A stretch of DNA of 64,000 bases from Clostridium sp. BJN0013 (GTDB lineage: Bacteria; Bacillota; Clostridia; Clostridiales; Clostridiaceae), in contig NZ_CP162495.1 of assembly GCF_040939125.1 (NCBI RefSeq), forward strand, positions 2,356,001-2,420,000, read 5' to 3'. The position numbers and the translations under genes are program-made. The number at the start of each line of letters is the position of its first letter. Position 1 is the stretch's first letter. Shown piece by piece: positions 46,980-56,671 of the stretch. Below the pieces are notes generated by a model. It did no database searches, was not told the DNA's origin, and saw only the letters and a list, made by a program, of their open reading frames with translations.

Positions 46980-48458
46980 TTATAGTATAATACATATTAA
47001 ACCGCCATTGCCTTCATTTATAATTTTTTGAAGAGTTTTTTGTATCTTTACTTGAATATCTTCCGGCATCTTATATAATTTATTTTGAAGTCCTTCCTTT
47101 ACTAAAATTTCTAAGGATTTTCCAAACATATTGCTTTGCCATATTTTAGAGGGATCGCTTTCAAATTGCTCCAGCAGAGATTTTACCATTTCCTCACTTT
47201 CCCTTTCTGTACCCATAATAGGTGAAACTTCCGTTTGAATATCTGCCCTTATAAAATGAAGGGAAGGAGCACTGGCTTTTAATTTTACTCCAAATCTATT
47301 CCCTTGTTTCACTATTTCAGGTTCTTCCAGCTTCATCTCAGAAAGCTGTGGTGCTACTAGACCATATCCTGTTTCCTTAACTTCCTTTAAAGCTCCTGAT
47401 ATTTTATCATATTCAACTTTAGCTGTATGCATCTTCTCAATTATACTAATTAAATCACTTTCCCCCTGAATTTCTTCTTCACAAACTTCACTAAGTACTC
47501 TATAATAAAGGCTTTTTTTAGACTTTAAGTTAATTCTGGCAGTTCCTTCTCCCATATTAATCTCCTTTATTACAGGTTCATCTATAAATTCTATGTCACG
47601 AACACCTTGAAGTGACCTATCTATATCTCTAACTTTATATATAGTGTCACACATTTCTTTTACTAAATTTATAAAATTCACCTTCAACCAATGCACAGGA
47701 TCCATTTTTTCTATCCATTCTGGCATGTCAATATTTATCTCTTTAACTGGAAACTCTTTAAGTACTCTTTGAAATACACTGGTCACATCTTCTTCTTTCA
47801 TATTCAATACATCCATGGTCTGCACAGGCACATCATATTTACCTTCCAATTCTTTCTTTAAGGCTATAGTATCAGGATCATAAGGATGCTGTGAATTTAG
47901 AACCGTTATAAAAGGCTTATTTATGGACTTTAATTCATTTACTACCCTTTCTTCTGCTTCCACATAATCTTCTCTATTTATATCCGTTATAGAACCATCC
48001 GTAGTAATCAAAAGTCCTATAGTAGAGTGCTCATTTATTACCTTTTTTGTTCCAATTTCTGCAGCTTCCTCAAAAGGTATCTCATAGTCATACCAAGGGG
48101 TAGTCACCATTTTTGCCTCTTCCCCATCCATATATCCCGATGCACTTTTAACTATATAGCCCACACAATCTACCATTCTTATTTTAAATTTAGCACCTCC
48201 TTCTAAATTTATCTCTATAGCTTCATTAGGTACAAATTTAGGCTCTGTAGTATGAATAGATTTTCCTGAAGAACTTTGAGGTAATTCATCTTTAGCCCGT
48301 TGTTTTTTATAGGCATTATTTATGTTAGGCAATACCATTATTTCCATAAATCTTTTTATAAAAGTTGATTTTCCTGTTCTAACAGGCCCTACTACTCCTA
48401 CATATATATCTCCCTGAGTTCTTTCAGCAATATCTTTGTATATATCAAAATTTTCCAA
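46980..48458 (-). CDS. spoIVA: stage IV sporulation protein A
   Basis: Morphogenetic ATPase that polymerises on the forespore and forms the base of the spore coat. Walker A VGPVRTGKSTFIKRFME is near residue 23, MVDCVGYIVK near 98, and the long middle and C-terminal domains match SpoIVA to its end at 492 residues. Start is TTG at 48458, 6 bases after GGAGGG. It is anchored in Bacillus by SpoVM, whose gene is at 31301. It stands alone, as expected for a mother-cell-expressed gene, but I cannot identify the sigma-E promoter with confidence. Confidence 0.96.
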   Translation of the reverse strand: MENFDIYKDIAERTQGDIYVGVVGPVRTGKSTFIKRFMEIMVLPNINNAYKKQRAKDELPQSSSGKSIHTTEPKFVPNEAIEINLEGGAKFKIRMVDCVGYIVKSASGYMDGEEAKMVTTPWYDYEIPFEEAAEIGTKKVINEHSTIGLLITTDGSITDINREDYVEAEERVVNELKSINKPFITVLNSQHPYDPDTIALKKELEGKYDVPVQTMDVLNMKEEDVTSVFQRVLKEFPVKEINIDMPEWIEKMDPVHWLKVNFINLVKEMCDTIYKVRDIDRSLQGVRDIEFIDEPVIKEINMGEGTARINLKSKKSLYYRVLSEVCEEEIQGESDLISIIEKMHTAKVEYDKISGALKEVKETGYGLVAPQLSEMKLEEPEIVKQGNRFGVKLKASAPSLHFIRADIQTEVSPIMGTERESEEMVKSLLEQFESDPSKIWQSNMFGKSLEILVKEGLQNKLYKMPEDIQVKIQKTLQKIINEGNGGLICIIL

Positions 48459-48563
48459 AATATGCCCTCCAATAATCTAATATTAACAGTATATATATAT
48501 TTTTATATATAACATTTTATTACTAGATCTTTTATCAGATTATTGATAATTAAAGCTGATAAT

Positions 48564-49538
48564 CTATCTACCATAAGATTGAACTTTTGAATCCACTTCT
48601 TTATAGCTTACAATATCATCTACTATATATATGGGCCTATCTTTCACTTCATCAAAAATTCTCCCAATATACTGTCCCATTATACCCATACTTATAAATA
48701 GCAAACTTATCATAAATGAATTAATGGAAAGTACTAGTCCTATACTTAAAATATCCACTTTATTAACTATATTTTTAATAATTATAATAATTGCTGAAAG
48801 CAGGCTTGTTATTAATAAAAAAACTCCTATATAATTTATAAAAGATAAGGGCCTGTAGGATAGAGAAGTTATGCCATCTAAAGCTAACTTCACCATTTTA
48901 CTTAATGGGTACTTTGTTTCTCCTGCAAATCTTTTCTGCCTTACAAATTCCACATAAGTCTGTTTAAACCCTACCCAGCTAACAAGTCCCCTTACATATC
49001 TATTTTTTTCCGGCAGTGAAGACAGAGCATCACACACTTTCTTGTCAATAAGTCTAAAATCTCCCACATCTATAGGTATATCAATATTGGTCATGGATTT
49101 TAACACCTTATAATACATTGAAGCTGTAAATTTTTTAAAAAAGCTTTCCCCCTCTCTTTTTACTCTCTTACCGTAAACTACTTCATAACCCTCTCTCCAT
49201 TTTTCTATCATCTTTAGAATAACTTCTGGTGGATCCTGTAGATCTGCATCAATTACAACAATAGCATCTCCCATAGCTATATTCATCCCTGCTGTTATTG
49301 CCGCTTGATGGCCAAAGTTTCTTGAAAAATTAACTAATTTTATTCTAAAGTCCTTTTTACAAATCAGTTGTACTTTATTTTTTGTAGTATCTTTACTGCC
49401 ATCATTTACAAATACAATCTCATACTCTTCTCCTGTGGAATCCATAACTTCCTTAAGTCTTTTATAACTTTCTAAAATTACAAGCTCTTCATTATATAAA
49501 GGCACTACAACACTATAGATAACTTTATCTTTAAACAT
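48564..49538 (-). CDS. family 2 glycosyltransferase, polyprenyl-phosphate sugar transferase (YkcC/GtrB type)
   Basis: Predicted to attach a sugar to a polyprenyl phosphate on the inner membrane face. SVVVPLYNEELVILESYKRL, FVNDGSKDTT and VVIDADLQDPPEVI are the GT2 motifs. QKRFAGETKYPLSKM marks the DPM1-like group, and two C-terminal membrane helices (about 235-310) follow. ATG at 49538 with GGGGTG is chosen, giving about 324 residues; an in-frame ATG 34 codons upstream lacks a ribosome binding site. It probably supplies the GT39-type enzyme at 51966. Confidence 0.9.
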   Translation of the reverse strand: MFKDKVIYSVVVPLYNEELVILESYKRLKEVMDSTGEEYEIVFVNDGSKDTTKNKVQLICKKDFRIKLVNFSRNFGHQAAITAGMNIAMGDAIVVIDADLQDPPEVILKMIEKWREGYEVVYGKRVKREGESFFKKFTASMYYKVLKSMTNIDIPIDVGDFRLIDKKVCDALSSLPEKNRYVRGLVSWVGFKQTYVEFVRQKRFAGETKYPLSKMVKLALDGITSLSYRPLSFINYIGVFLLITSLLSAIIIIIKNIVNKVDILSIGLVLSINSFMISLLFISMGIMGQYIGRIFDEVKDRPIYIVDDIVSYKEVDSKVQSYGR

Positions 49539-49610
49539 TTTTACACCCCATTTAACTTGATCTTTATAAAGATTATAAATAATAATTATAGTTACAATAT
49601 GTAATAGTTG

Positions 49611-49626
49611 TGTGAAATTTATGTGA
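49611..49626 (-). promoter_or_regulatory. TGTGA direct repeat upstream of the GT2 gene
   Basis: TGTGA at 49611-49615 and 49622-49626 are 11 bases apart; on the minus strand this reads ATCACA-N5-TTCACA. It lies about 75 bases before the GT2 start, with TATAAT-like hexamers at 49585-49590 and 49572-49577 between. The same array is upstream of the GT39 gene. The spacing suits an OmpR/PhoB-type regulator. Confidence 0.5.
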
Positions 49627-49630
49627 TCAT

Positions 49631-49665
49631 AAAAAAGCAACCATCTTTATCAACGATTGCTTTTA
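49631..49665 (-). terminator. terminator after the histidine kinase gene
   Basis: Minus strand AAAAGCAA, 16-base loop, TTGCTTTTTT. Separates the two-component genes from the GT2 gene. Confidence 0.75.
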
Positions 49666-49715
49666 AGTATCTGAATATAAATAACAAGTCAAAAATAGCC
49701 TACCATACTGACTAG

Positions 49716-51083
49716 TTATTTATTTAAAGATGCCTTAGTAGGGTACTTAATTATAAAACTTACACCTTTTTCTCTATTTACAGCTTTTATATCTCCACTA
49801 TAAAAATCTATTATTTTTTTTGAAATAGCAAGACCCAGTCCGAAATTTCCTGTTTTGTCTTTATACATATTATCAAATATACGTTCTATATCTTCATTTT
49901 TAATACTATTTCCATCATTATAAATTTCAAGTATGGAAAAGCCCCCTTCATTTTTTAAACTTATTTTTATGGTAGTTCTGGCATACCTTAGTGCATTATC
50001 TAATATATTTTCTACAGAAACCTGTATTTTTTCCCTATCCCCCCAAACCAGGCTTTTATGAATATCCAATTCCCAATGAATATTATTTTTAAGTACCTTA
50101 AATCTCTCCAGCATATTATCGATAATTTGCTGCAAATCAACGCTTTCATTTTTACCATTATTTTCTAGTATATATTCCAAGGTATTAAAATATAATATTT
50201 CCTTAATTCTTTTTTCCAAGTTTACAGCTTCCTCTTTTATTATCTCAGCGGTTTTTTCCACAGAATCTATATATATTCCATCTATAATCGCCTCAGCGTG
50301 ACCCATAATAACCATAACCGGTGTTTTTAAATCATGGGATATACTTTGTAGAAATAGTCTTTCATTTTCATCGGCATATTTTAACTTTTTTTGCATAACA
50401 TTCATAGAATTTGCCAGGCTTCCAATTTCATCATTACTTTTAACCTTAATAGGTTCTCCCCATTGTTTATTAGATATTCTTTTAGTATAATTCTCCAATT
50501 CTTTAAGGGGCCTTGAAATATAGGAAGCCACAAGTTTTGAAGTAAAAAAGGCTATAACAATAAATATAATTCCTATGATAGCTACATTATATAGTATACT
50601 ATTGTCTGCAAAATAAGGCATGTAAGTAATAAGATAAGATTTTCCGGGTTGCTGGATTTTTATTGAACTTATAATAAAAAAGAATTTCTTGTTATTATAA
50701 TATTCTTTAAACTGTTTTTGCCCATTTTCTGCGTATTTAGTAAAACTAATCATCCACTCCTTCTGGCCATTTTCCTCTGGTCTGGATTTTTCTGGAGGTT
50801 TATTTATATCTATTACTTCAGCTTCATTATTATTTATGGTAACAACTAAATTTTGTATTTCTCTAAGATTTCTCAATTTATCAAACCTTAAAGGATCATT
50901 AAAATTATCACTTTTTAATAACATATTATGCGCTGCCTTTAAATCTTCAATTTTAGCCTTTTCATCAAAAGCTCTAAATACAAATACATACAAAAGGGAG
51001 ATACAACATATTATCACAAGAATCATAATGGTAAATGTAATCCATATTCTTAACATTAAAGATTTTATTTTGAACTTTTTCAT
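49716..51083 (-). CDS. sensor histidine kinase
   Basis: 455 residues. Membrane helices at about 12-34 and 160-182 frame an extracytoplasmic sensor region of about 125 residues. A HAMP linker (about 184-236) follows, then the phospho-acceptor His in LQSISHDLKTPVMVIMGH and an ATPase domain with VENILDNALRYART and GLGLAISKKI. The sensor region has no recognised fold by eye. It overlaps the response regulator stop by 4 bases, so the two form one operon. The signal is unknown; the flanking sugar-transferase genes suggest the cell envelope. Confidence 0.93.
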   Translation of the reverse strand: MKKFKIKSLMLRIWITFTIMILVIICCISLLYVFVFRAFDEKAKIEDLKAAHNMLLKSDNFNDPLRFDKLRNLREIQNLVVTINNNEAEVIDINKPPEKSRPEENGQKEWMISFTKYAENGQKQFKEYYNNKKFFFIISSIKIQQPGKSYLITYMPYFADNSILYNVAIIGIIFIVIAFFTSKLVASYISRPLKELENYTKRISNKQWGEPIKVKSNDEIGSLANSMNVMQKKLKYADENERLFLQSISHDLKTPVMVIMGHAEAIIDGIYIDSVEKTAEIIKEEAVNLEKRIKEILYFNTLEYILENNGKNESVDLQQIIDNMLERFKVLKNNIHWELDIHKSLVWGDREKIQVSVENILDNALRYARTTIKISLKNEGGFSILEIYNDGNSIKNEDIERIFDNMYKDKTGNFGLGLAISKKIIDFYSGDIKAVNREKGVSFIIKYPTKASLNK

Positions 51084-51757
51084 ACTCTCACGACCAATTT
51101 ATATCCATAACCATATACTGTTTCTATGGTTAACTTATCTGCTTTTTTCCTAAGCCTTCTTATAGTATCATCTACCACCCTGTCTGAACCAAAATAATCA
51201 TTTCCCCATACATTCATTAAAATTTGTTCTCTGGATATTAAATTGTTTTTATTATCCGTAAGATAACTTAACAATTCAAACTCCTTGTTGGTAAGTTGCA
51301 GTTCCTCTCCTTTAAATGAAACCATTCTTTGACTTTTACTAATTAAATATTCTCCAATATTTATATCTATATTTTCAGTATTGTGCTCATTTCCATATAT
51401 TCTTTCCATAAGCTTATTAGTCCTTATGACCAATTCCCTGGGTAAAAACGGCTTAGACAAATAATCATCACTTCCAAGTTCTAGTCCCACTACCCTATCC
51501 AATTCTTCATTTCTTGCAGACATAAATATAACAGGAGTATTTTTATTATTTTGTTTTATATATTTTATTAGCTCATATCCATCTATATCAGGAAGCATTA
51601 TATCCAGTATCCAAAGATCTGGCATATCCTTTATTCTTTTTTTTGCACAACTGCCGTCAAAAAAAGTGGTAACATCATATCCTTCATTTTTAAGATATTT
51701 TTCAAGCAAAACATTTAGACTTCTTTCATCCTCTACCAAATATATTTTTTTAGCCAA
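51080..51757 (-). CDS. OmpR/PhoB-family response regulator
   Basis: About 225 residues. The receiver domain has VEDERSLNVL, the phospho-acceptor Asp in LWILDIMLPDIDGYEL, the switch MSARNE and the Lys in LSKPFLPREL. A C-terminal winged helix (LTNKEFELLSYL, SREQILMNVWG, VVDDTIRRLRKK) binds DNA, usually at direct repeats. Start is TTG at 51757, 6 bases after GAGGTG; the earlier GTG lies in that site. Its own promoter is at 51811-51839. Confidence 0.94.
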   Translation of the reverse strand: MAKKIYLVEDERSLNVLLEKYLKNEGYDVTTFFDGSCAKKRIKDMPDLWILDIMLPDIDGYELIKYIKQNNKNTPVIFMSARNEELDRVVGLELGSDDYLSKPFLPRELVIRTNKLMERIYGNEHNTENIDINIGEYLISKSQRMVSFKGEELQLTNKEFELLSYLTDNKNNLISREQILMNVWGNDYFGSDRVVDDTIRRLRKKADKLTIETVYGYGYKLVVRV

Positions 51758-51810
51758 TATTATCACCTCAAATTAAATTAACTAGTGATTTTAAATACTT
51801 TAACGCCCCT

Positions 51811-51839
51811 ATTTTATCATATCCTTAAAAAGCTGTCCA
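51811..51839 (-). promoter_or_regulatory. promoter of the response regulator / kinase operon
   Basis: Minus strand TGGACA (51834-51839), 17-base spacer, TAAAAT (51811-51816). Confidence 0.6.
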
Positions 51840-51880
51840 TGAAGCATGAATATTTTAAACAAATAGTATAAAATATAAAA

Positions 51881-51930
51881 GATTCAGGTAAAAAAGCACT
51901 CCGTATAACAGAATTCCACCTGAACCTTAT
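51881..51930 (+). repeat. dispersed repeat, copy D (partial, 3' hairpin only)
   Basis: GATTCAGGT ... TTCCACCTGAACCTTA matches the right half of copy A; GATTCAGGT pairs with ACCTGAACC apart from one position. It lies 36 bases after the stop of the GT39 gene, antisense to it. Read on the minus strand the hairpin is followed by TTTTAT, so it could double as that gene's terminator. Confidence 0.6.
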
Positions 51931-51965
51931 AAAAACTTTTATATCTACTTAAATTGTTGTTTTCT

Positions 51966-54212
51966 CTATAAACTATCTGTATATTCTTTTAAATCATATA
52001 GTTGTTTTTGAGAATCTCTGCCTCCCATTCCCTGTGGATTTTTCGAATTTGTGCTACTTTCTATACTATTCTCTGTATTATCTGATGATTTACTGGTAGA
52101 TTCAGTGGAATTACCATATTCACTTGAAGAAACAACTTTTCCATTTTCCTTAACCCAGTTCATAATTTCACTACTGGAATTACTTCCACCTGAACCTCCT
52201 ACCATTACATATCTAACTTCTCCATTTTTCACTAATTCTTTAAACTCATCCAGGGTAATTGCCTTATTGTTTCCCATAAATCCTCCAAGAGACATTACAG
52301 CTTCTCCTGTATTTAGTATTATATCAGAAGCATCATTAGAGGATGAAACTACAAGCAAATATTTTTCATTTGTCTTATTTTTAAGTAAAAATTCTATAAG
52401 TTTTGAATTGCTATTATTCATATTATCCTGTGGACTACCGCCTGAGTTTCCCTGCTGACCAGGACCTGATTGTTGGTTTGAAGATAGAAGTTCCAATCCT
52501 GCTGCTGGAAAAGAACCATTGAGCTTATTAAATAATACCTGTGAAGATCCTGTAAGCGGTGTTATCAAAAGTCCTATAATTGATACTCCTACCAGAATTT
52601 TTTTCATTCCGAGTATTTTATTTTGTTCATATGTTTTTTTGCCTTTTAAAATATTTAGTGCACCCAATATTATTGAAGGTATTATACATAAAACTGCTAT
52701 TAATACCATCAATACCTTAACAATACCTGAATAGCTGCTAAAGTAACTGGCTACCAATAATTGAATACCTCCATTAACTAATAATGCCCCAGGTAAAAGC
52801 CAGCTCTTCCAACCTCTTTCTTTGTAAAATTCCCACATTGAAGTAATTCCTATTCCCGTAAGTGCGGCAACTGGCGGTGCAAGCATGGTTAAATAATAGG
52901 AATGGAATGTACCTGTATTGAAGCTGAAATATATAAAGACAGGTAAAAACCACATAAACCATAAAGCTAACCCTTGTTTTCTATTATTATCTAATCTGAA
53001 TCTCAACTTTTCTTTAATTGCTGAAGCTATGAATCCAAATATGGCAAGAGGTATAAACCAGCATATTTGATCTGAAAGTGTATTTTTTGAAAATAGTCTT
53101 GTAATTCCCTGAGCAGCCTGACCTCCAAAGGTGCTGGACTGTACTCCTCCTTGAGTATTTCCACCTCCAAGGCCTTGTCCTCCTGCACCACCCTCCATAT
53201 TTTTGCCATTATTAGAGTTAGATGGACTTCCACTGCCATTACCACCCGGATTTCCAGGAAATTGCCCTGAAAACTCTGTAGAATTATAATCGGATGTTTT
53301 TGAATAAGATGATGTACCTTCATCAGCTTTTGAGTTTTCTTTAAACTGCGGAGGAGTTTGTCTATTTCCTCCCAGTGCACCTCCCCCCATACCTTTACTA
53401 GATGAACTAAGGGATAATCTCTCCGTTCCATTATGACCTACTATAAGTTCCATAACCGTATTATTAGTACTGCTGTCTACATAAGGTCTATTGGCAGCAG
53501 ATATGGAGTCCACAGCTAATGCCCAGGACAATGATACTGCCACAAGTACAAAGGTACTTACTACAAGATGGATTATTCTCTTTTTAACCGAAACATTTGT
53601 AGCAAGGAGATATGTTATATATAGTGCGGGAACTACCATATAGGCCTGAAGCATCTTTACATTAAATCCTAGTCCTACAAGTACCATACTTATTATGAGG
53701 TATTTAAATTTTCCCTTTTCCGCCGCTATGGAAAGTGCAAGGCATGCAAATAATAGAACCATCACAAGCACATTATCTATTGTATTGTTTCTGCTTGCAG
53801 CTACAAATACCGGGGTTACTGCAAGACATAATGCAGAAATGAGTCCTGCCATGCTGCCAAAAGCTCTCTTCACAATAACATAAATTAATATAACGGAAAT
53901 TACTCCTGCCAGGGCCTGAGGCAAAATTATACTAACACCGCTAAATCCAAATATTTTAGCAAATATAGCCTGAATCCAAAAACCCAGAGGCGGTTTATCA
54001 ATAGATACAAATCCTGCCGGATCAAAAGATACAAAGAAGAAATTTTTAAAACTCATAGTCATACTTTTTACAGCTGCAGCATAATAAGAATTTCCATAAC
54101 CTTCTATACTTAAATTTGCAAAATTTAATATAGAAGAGAGTAGTATAATTAATATTAGTGCAATATTTTCTTTTGTAAACTTTATTTTATTCACTAATTT
54201 TACTCTGTTCAT
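51966..54212 (-). CDS. GT39-type membrane glycosyltransferase (YkcB-like)
   Basis: About 748 residues. A polytopic protein with ArnT/PMT-like features: an early acidic loop after VKSMTMSFKNFFFVSFDPAG, IDKPPLGFWIQAI, and some ten membrane helices. A Gly/Asn/Ser/Gln-rich external insert (about 260-370) and a Ser-rich tail are low-complexity. It should transfer a sugar from a polyprenyl carrier to an envelope target outside the cell, with the GT2 protein at 48564 making the donor. The ATG at 54212 follows GGGAGTG; the longer frame adds ten residues. Confidence 0.88.
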   Translation of the reverse strand: MNRVKLVNKIKFTKENIALILIILLSSILNFANLSIEGYGNSYYAAAVKSMTMSFKNFFFVSFDPAGFVSIDKPPLGFWIQAIFAKIFGFSGVSIILPQALAGVISVILIYVIVKRAFGSMAGLISALCLAVTPVFVAASRNNTIDNVLVMVLLFACLALSIAAEKGKFKYLIISMVLVGLGFNVKMLQAYMVVPALYITYLLATNVSVKKRIIHLVVSTFVLVAVSLSWALAVDSISAANRPYVDSSTNNTVMELIVGHNGTERLSLSSSSKGMGGGALGGNRQTPPQFKENSKADEGTSSYSKTSDYNSTEFSGQFPGNPGGNGSGSPSNSNNGKNMEGGAGGQGLGGGNTQGGVQSSTFGGQAAQGITRLFSKNTLSDQICWFIPLAIFGFIASAIKEKLRFRLDNNRKQGLALWFMWFLPVFIYFSFNTGTFHSYYLTMLAPPVAALTGIGITSMWEFYKERGWKSWLLPGALLVNGGIQLLVASYFSSYSGIVKVLMVLIAVLCIIPSIILGALNILKGKKTYEQNKILGMKKILVGVSIIGLLITPLTGSSQVLFNKLNGSFPAAGLELLSSNQQSGPGQQGNSGGSPQDNMNNSNSKLIEFLLKNKTNEKYLLVVSSSNDASDIILNTGEAVMSLGGFMGNNKAITLDEFKELVKNGEVRYVMVGGSGGSNSSSEIMNWVKENGKVVSSSEYGNSTESTSKSSDNTENSIESSTNSKNPQGMGGRDSQKQLYDLKEYTDSL

Positions 54213-54287
54213 TAAATTCACTCCCTTTTTATCTACATTCACAATGTAAGATTATACTATGTAAAAAATTATAACCTTTGTTTGTTG

Positions 54288-54322
54288 TGTAAATATCAAA
54301 AATTTATGTGAAATTTATGTGA
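54288..54322 (-). promoter_or_regulatory. TGTGA direct repeats upstream of the GT39 gene
   Basis: TGTGA at 54307-54311 and 54318-54322, 11 bases apart, within a TTATGTGAAAT/TTATGTGATTG array; a looser TGTAAA lies at 54288-54293. The array is about 75-110 bases before the start, upstream of TATAAT on the minus strand (54251-54256) that lacks a good -35, as at activator-dependent promoters. Same motif and spacing as at 49611-49626. Confidence 0.5.
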
Positions 54323-54349
54323 TTGCAAATAATTTAGGAAGAGCATCTA

Positions 54350-55348
54350 TTAATATATTTCACTTTTTTTATCTCTACTCATTAATTCATATACAATATA
54401 TTTAGGATCTTTTTCCTGAAATAATATTTTATAGAGAGCATCTGTTATAGGCATCTGTACTTGTAATTTTTCTTTTAATCCATAAAAGGCATTACATGCC
54501 TTTATACCCTCTACTACCATACCTATTTGTTCCACTGCTTCTTTTACAGGCATTCCTTGACCTATAAGTATACCTGCTCTTCTATTTCTACTGTGCATAC
54601 TTGTACAGGTAACTATAAGATCCCCTATACCTGTAAGCCCTGTAAAGGTTTCTCTCTTTCCCCCCAATTTTTCTCCAACTCTCATTATTTCCGCAATACC
54701 CCTTGTCATAAGTGCAGCTTTAGAATTATCTCCATATCCTATTCCATCAGAAATTCCTGCAGCTAGGGCAATTATATTCTTAACTGCTCCTCCAATTTCT
54801 ACTCCTATAATATCCTCATTGGTATAGACTCTAAATTTTTTTGTCATAAACACATCTTGAATTTTTTTTGCATACTCCATATGTTTTGAAGATACCACTA
54901 CTGTAGTTGGTATATCCCGTGCCACTTCTTCTGCATGACTTGGCCCTGAAAGCACTACTATTTTATTATCAGGCAGCTCTTCCTCAATAACCTGTGAAAG
55001 TCTTTTTCTACTTTCCTCTTCTATGCCTTTTGCTATATTTACAATTATTTGATCTTTTCTTATAAACTTTTTAAAATTTTTACAGACCTCCCTGATAGCC
55101 TGAGAAGGCACTGACAAAACTAAAACATCGCCTTCTTTTATAACTTGTTTTACATTATTAGATGCCTTTACTCCTTCTGGAATTACTACGCCGTGAAGAT
55201 ATTGTATATTTTCCCTTTTTACATTTATATCTTCCACTATGTGTGATTTTCTATCCCACAAATTTACCTTTACTCCTTTTTTTCCAAGCATTACTGAAAG
55301 GGCCGTTCCAAAACTTCCCCCTCCTAAAAAAGATACAGATAAACACAT
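54350..55348 (-). CDS. gpsA: glycerol-3-phosphate dehydrogenase (NAD(P)+)
   Basis: Makes sn-glycerol 3-phosphate for phospholipids from dihydroxyacetone phosphate. [18 protein letters not shown] is the nucleotide-binding fold, [18 protein letters not shown] and the catalytic Lys in [17 protein letters not shown] are present, and [17 protein letters not shown] follows. 332 residues, normal. It begins 3 bases after der stops, so is co-transcribed with it. Confidence 0.97.
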   Translation of the reverse strand: MCLSVSFLGGGSFGTALSVMLGKKGVKVNLWDRKSHIVEDINVKRENIQYLHGVVIPEGVKASNNVKQVIKEGDVLVLSVPSQAIREVCKNFKKFIRKDQIIVNIAKGIEEESRKRLSQVIEEELPDNKIVVLSGPSHAEEVARDIPTTVVVSSKHMEYAKKIQDVFMTKKFRVYTNEDIIGVEIGGAVKNIIALAAGISDGIGYGDNSKAALMTRGIAEIMRVGEKLGGKRETFTGLTGIGDLIVTCTSMHSRNRRAGILIGQGMPVKEAVEQIGMVVEGIKACNAFYGLKEKLQVQMPITDALYKILFQEKDPKYIVYELMSRDKKSEIY

Positions 55349-55351
55349 AAG

Positions 55352-56668
55352 TTATTCCTTCCTTTCTCTAAATTCTAATTTTATACCAGTTCCAGTAAAA
55401 TCAAAACTATCCCTTAATTGATTTTCAATATATCTTCTGTAGGAAAAGTGAATACACTTGGGGTCATTTACAAAAAACACAAAAGTAGGTGGCTTTATGC
55501 CTATTTGTGTCACATAATAAATTTTCAGTCTTTTGTTGCCTATGACAGGAGGTTCTTTCATCATTACTATTTTACCTACTATATCATTTAAAATTCCCGT
55601 TTTTATCTGTTTGCAATAGTTATCATAACATTGCCTTACTACCTTGAAGATTCTATTGACCCGTTGACCCGTTTTTGCAGATATAAACAAATAAGGGGCA
55701 TATGACATAAATGAAAGACTATTTCCTATACTGGTTCTATACCTATCTGCGGTTTTTGTATCCTTATCTATCAAATCCCATTTATTAATCACAACTATTA
55801 TGGCTTTATTTAATTCATGGGCATACCCTATTATTTTTTCATCCTGTTCGCTTATATCATGGGCAGCATCTAACATCAGCATGCATACATCTGCCCTCTC
55901 CACTGCAGTATAAGTCCTTATAACGCTGTATTTTTCTATTTCTTCTTTAACTTTACTTTTTCTTCTAACTCCTGCAGTATCTATTAATAAAAATTTTCCT
56001 TCATCTGTTTCCAAATAACTGTCTATGGCATCTCTCGTAGTTCCAGGAATATCACTTACTATTACCCTTTCTTCTCCTATAAGTTTATTTATAAGAGAAG
56101 ACTTTCCTACATTAGGTTTTCCTATAAATGCTATTTTTATATATTCGCTATCTTCATCTTCATTACCTTCATTTTTAAAATTTTCCACCAATTTATCCAG
56201 CATGTCTCCAAGTCCTAATCCTTGAGATGCAGAAATAGATATGGGTTCTCCTATCCCCAAGTTATAAAATTCATATATATAATTTTCTTGATTTGTATTA
56301 TCTATTTTATTTACTACAAGCACTATAGGCTTTTTACTTTTTCTAAGCATTTGAGCCACTTCTTTATCCGCTGCAGTAAGTCCTTCTCTACCATCTACTA
56401 TAAATATTATTACACTGGCAGTTTCTATGGCTACCTGTGCCTGCCTTCTCATTTTAGAAATTATTACATCATTATTTTCAGGCTCAATTCCTCCTGTATC
56501 AATTATGGTAAAATTATAATTTAGCCACTCTGCCTGGGCATATACCCTATCTCTGGTAACTCCTGGAGTATCCTCTACTATGGATATCCTCTTTCCTGCC
56601 AATTTATTAAATAACGTAGACTTTCCTACATTAGGTCTTCCTACTATAGCCACTATTGGTTTTCCCAT
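55352..56668 (-). CDS. der: ribosome-associated GTPase Der (EngA)
   Basis: Tandem-GTPase factor for 50S assembly. Domain 1 has [18 protein letters not shown] and DTGGIEP, domain 2 (from about residue 177) has [26 protein letters not shown] and NKWDL, and a C-terminal KH-like domain contains the [13 protein letters not shown] motif. 438 residues. It starts 3 bases after the DUF512 gene and leads into gpsA, the common clostridial order. Confidence 0.97.
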   Translation of the reverse strand: MGKPIVAIVGRPNVGKSTLFNKLAGKRISIVEDTPGVTRDRVYAQAEWLNYNFTIIDTGGIEPENNDVIISKMRRQAQVAIETASVIIFIVDGREGLTAADKEVAQMLRKSKKPIVLVVNKIDNTNQENYIYEFYNLGIGEPISISASQGLGLGDMLDKLVENFKNEGNEDEDSEYIKIAFIGKPNVGKSSLINKLIGEERVIVSDIPGTTRDAIDSYLETDEGKFLLIDTAGVRRKSKVKEEIEKYSVIRTYTAVERADVCMLMLDAAHDISEQDEKIIGYAHELNKAIIVVINKWDLIDKDTKTADRYRTSIGNSLSFMSYAPYLFISAKTGQRVNRIFKVVRQCYDNYCKQIKTGILNDIVGKIVMMKEPPVIGNKRLKIYYVTQIGIKPPTFVFFVNDPKCIHFSYRRYIENQLRDSFDFTGTGIKLEFRERKE

Positions 56669-56671
56669 TAG

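Noticed and set aside
52774-53431. Minus-strand alternative frames of 62 and 134 codons inside the GT39 gene
   Set aside because: Shadows of the low-complexity region of the real gene; no independent support.
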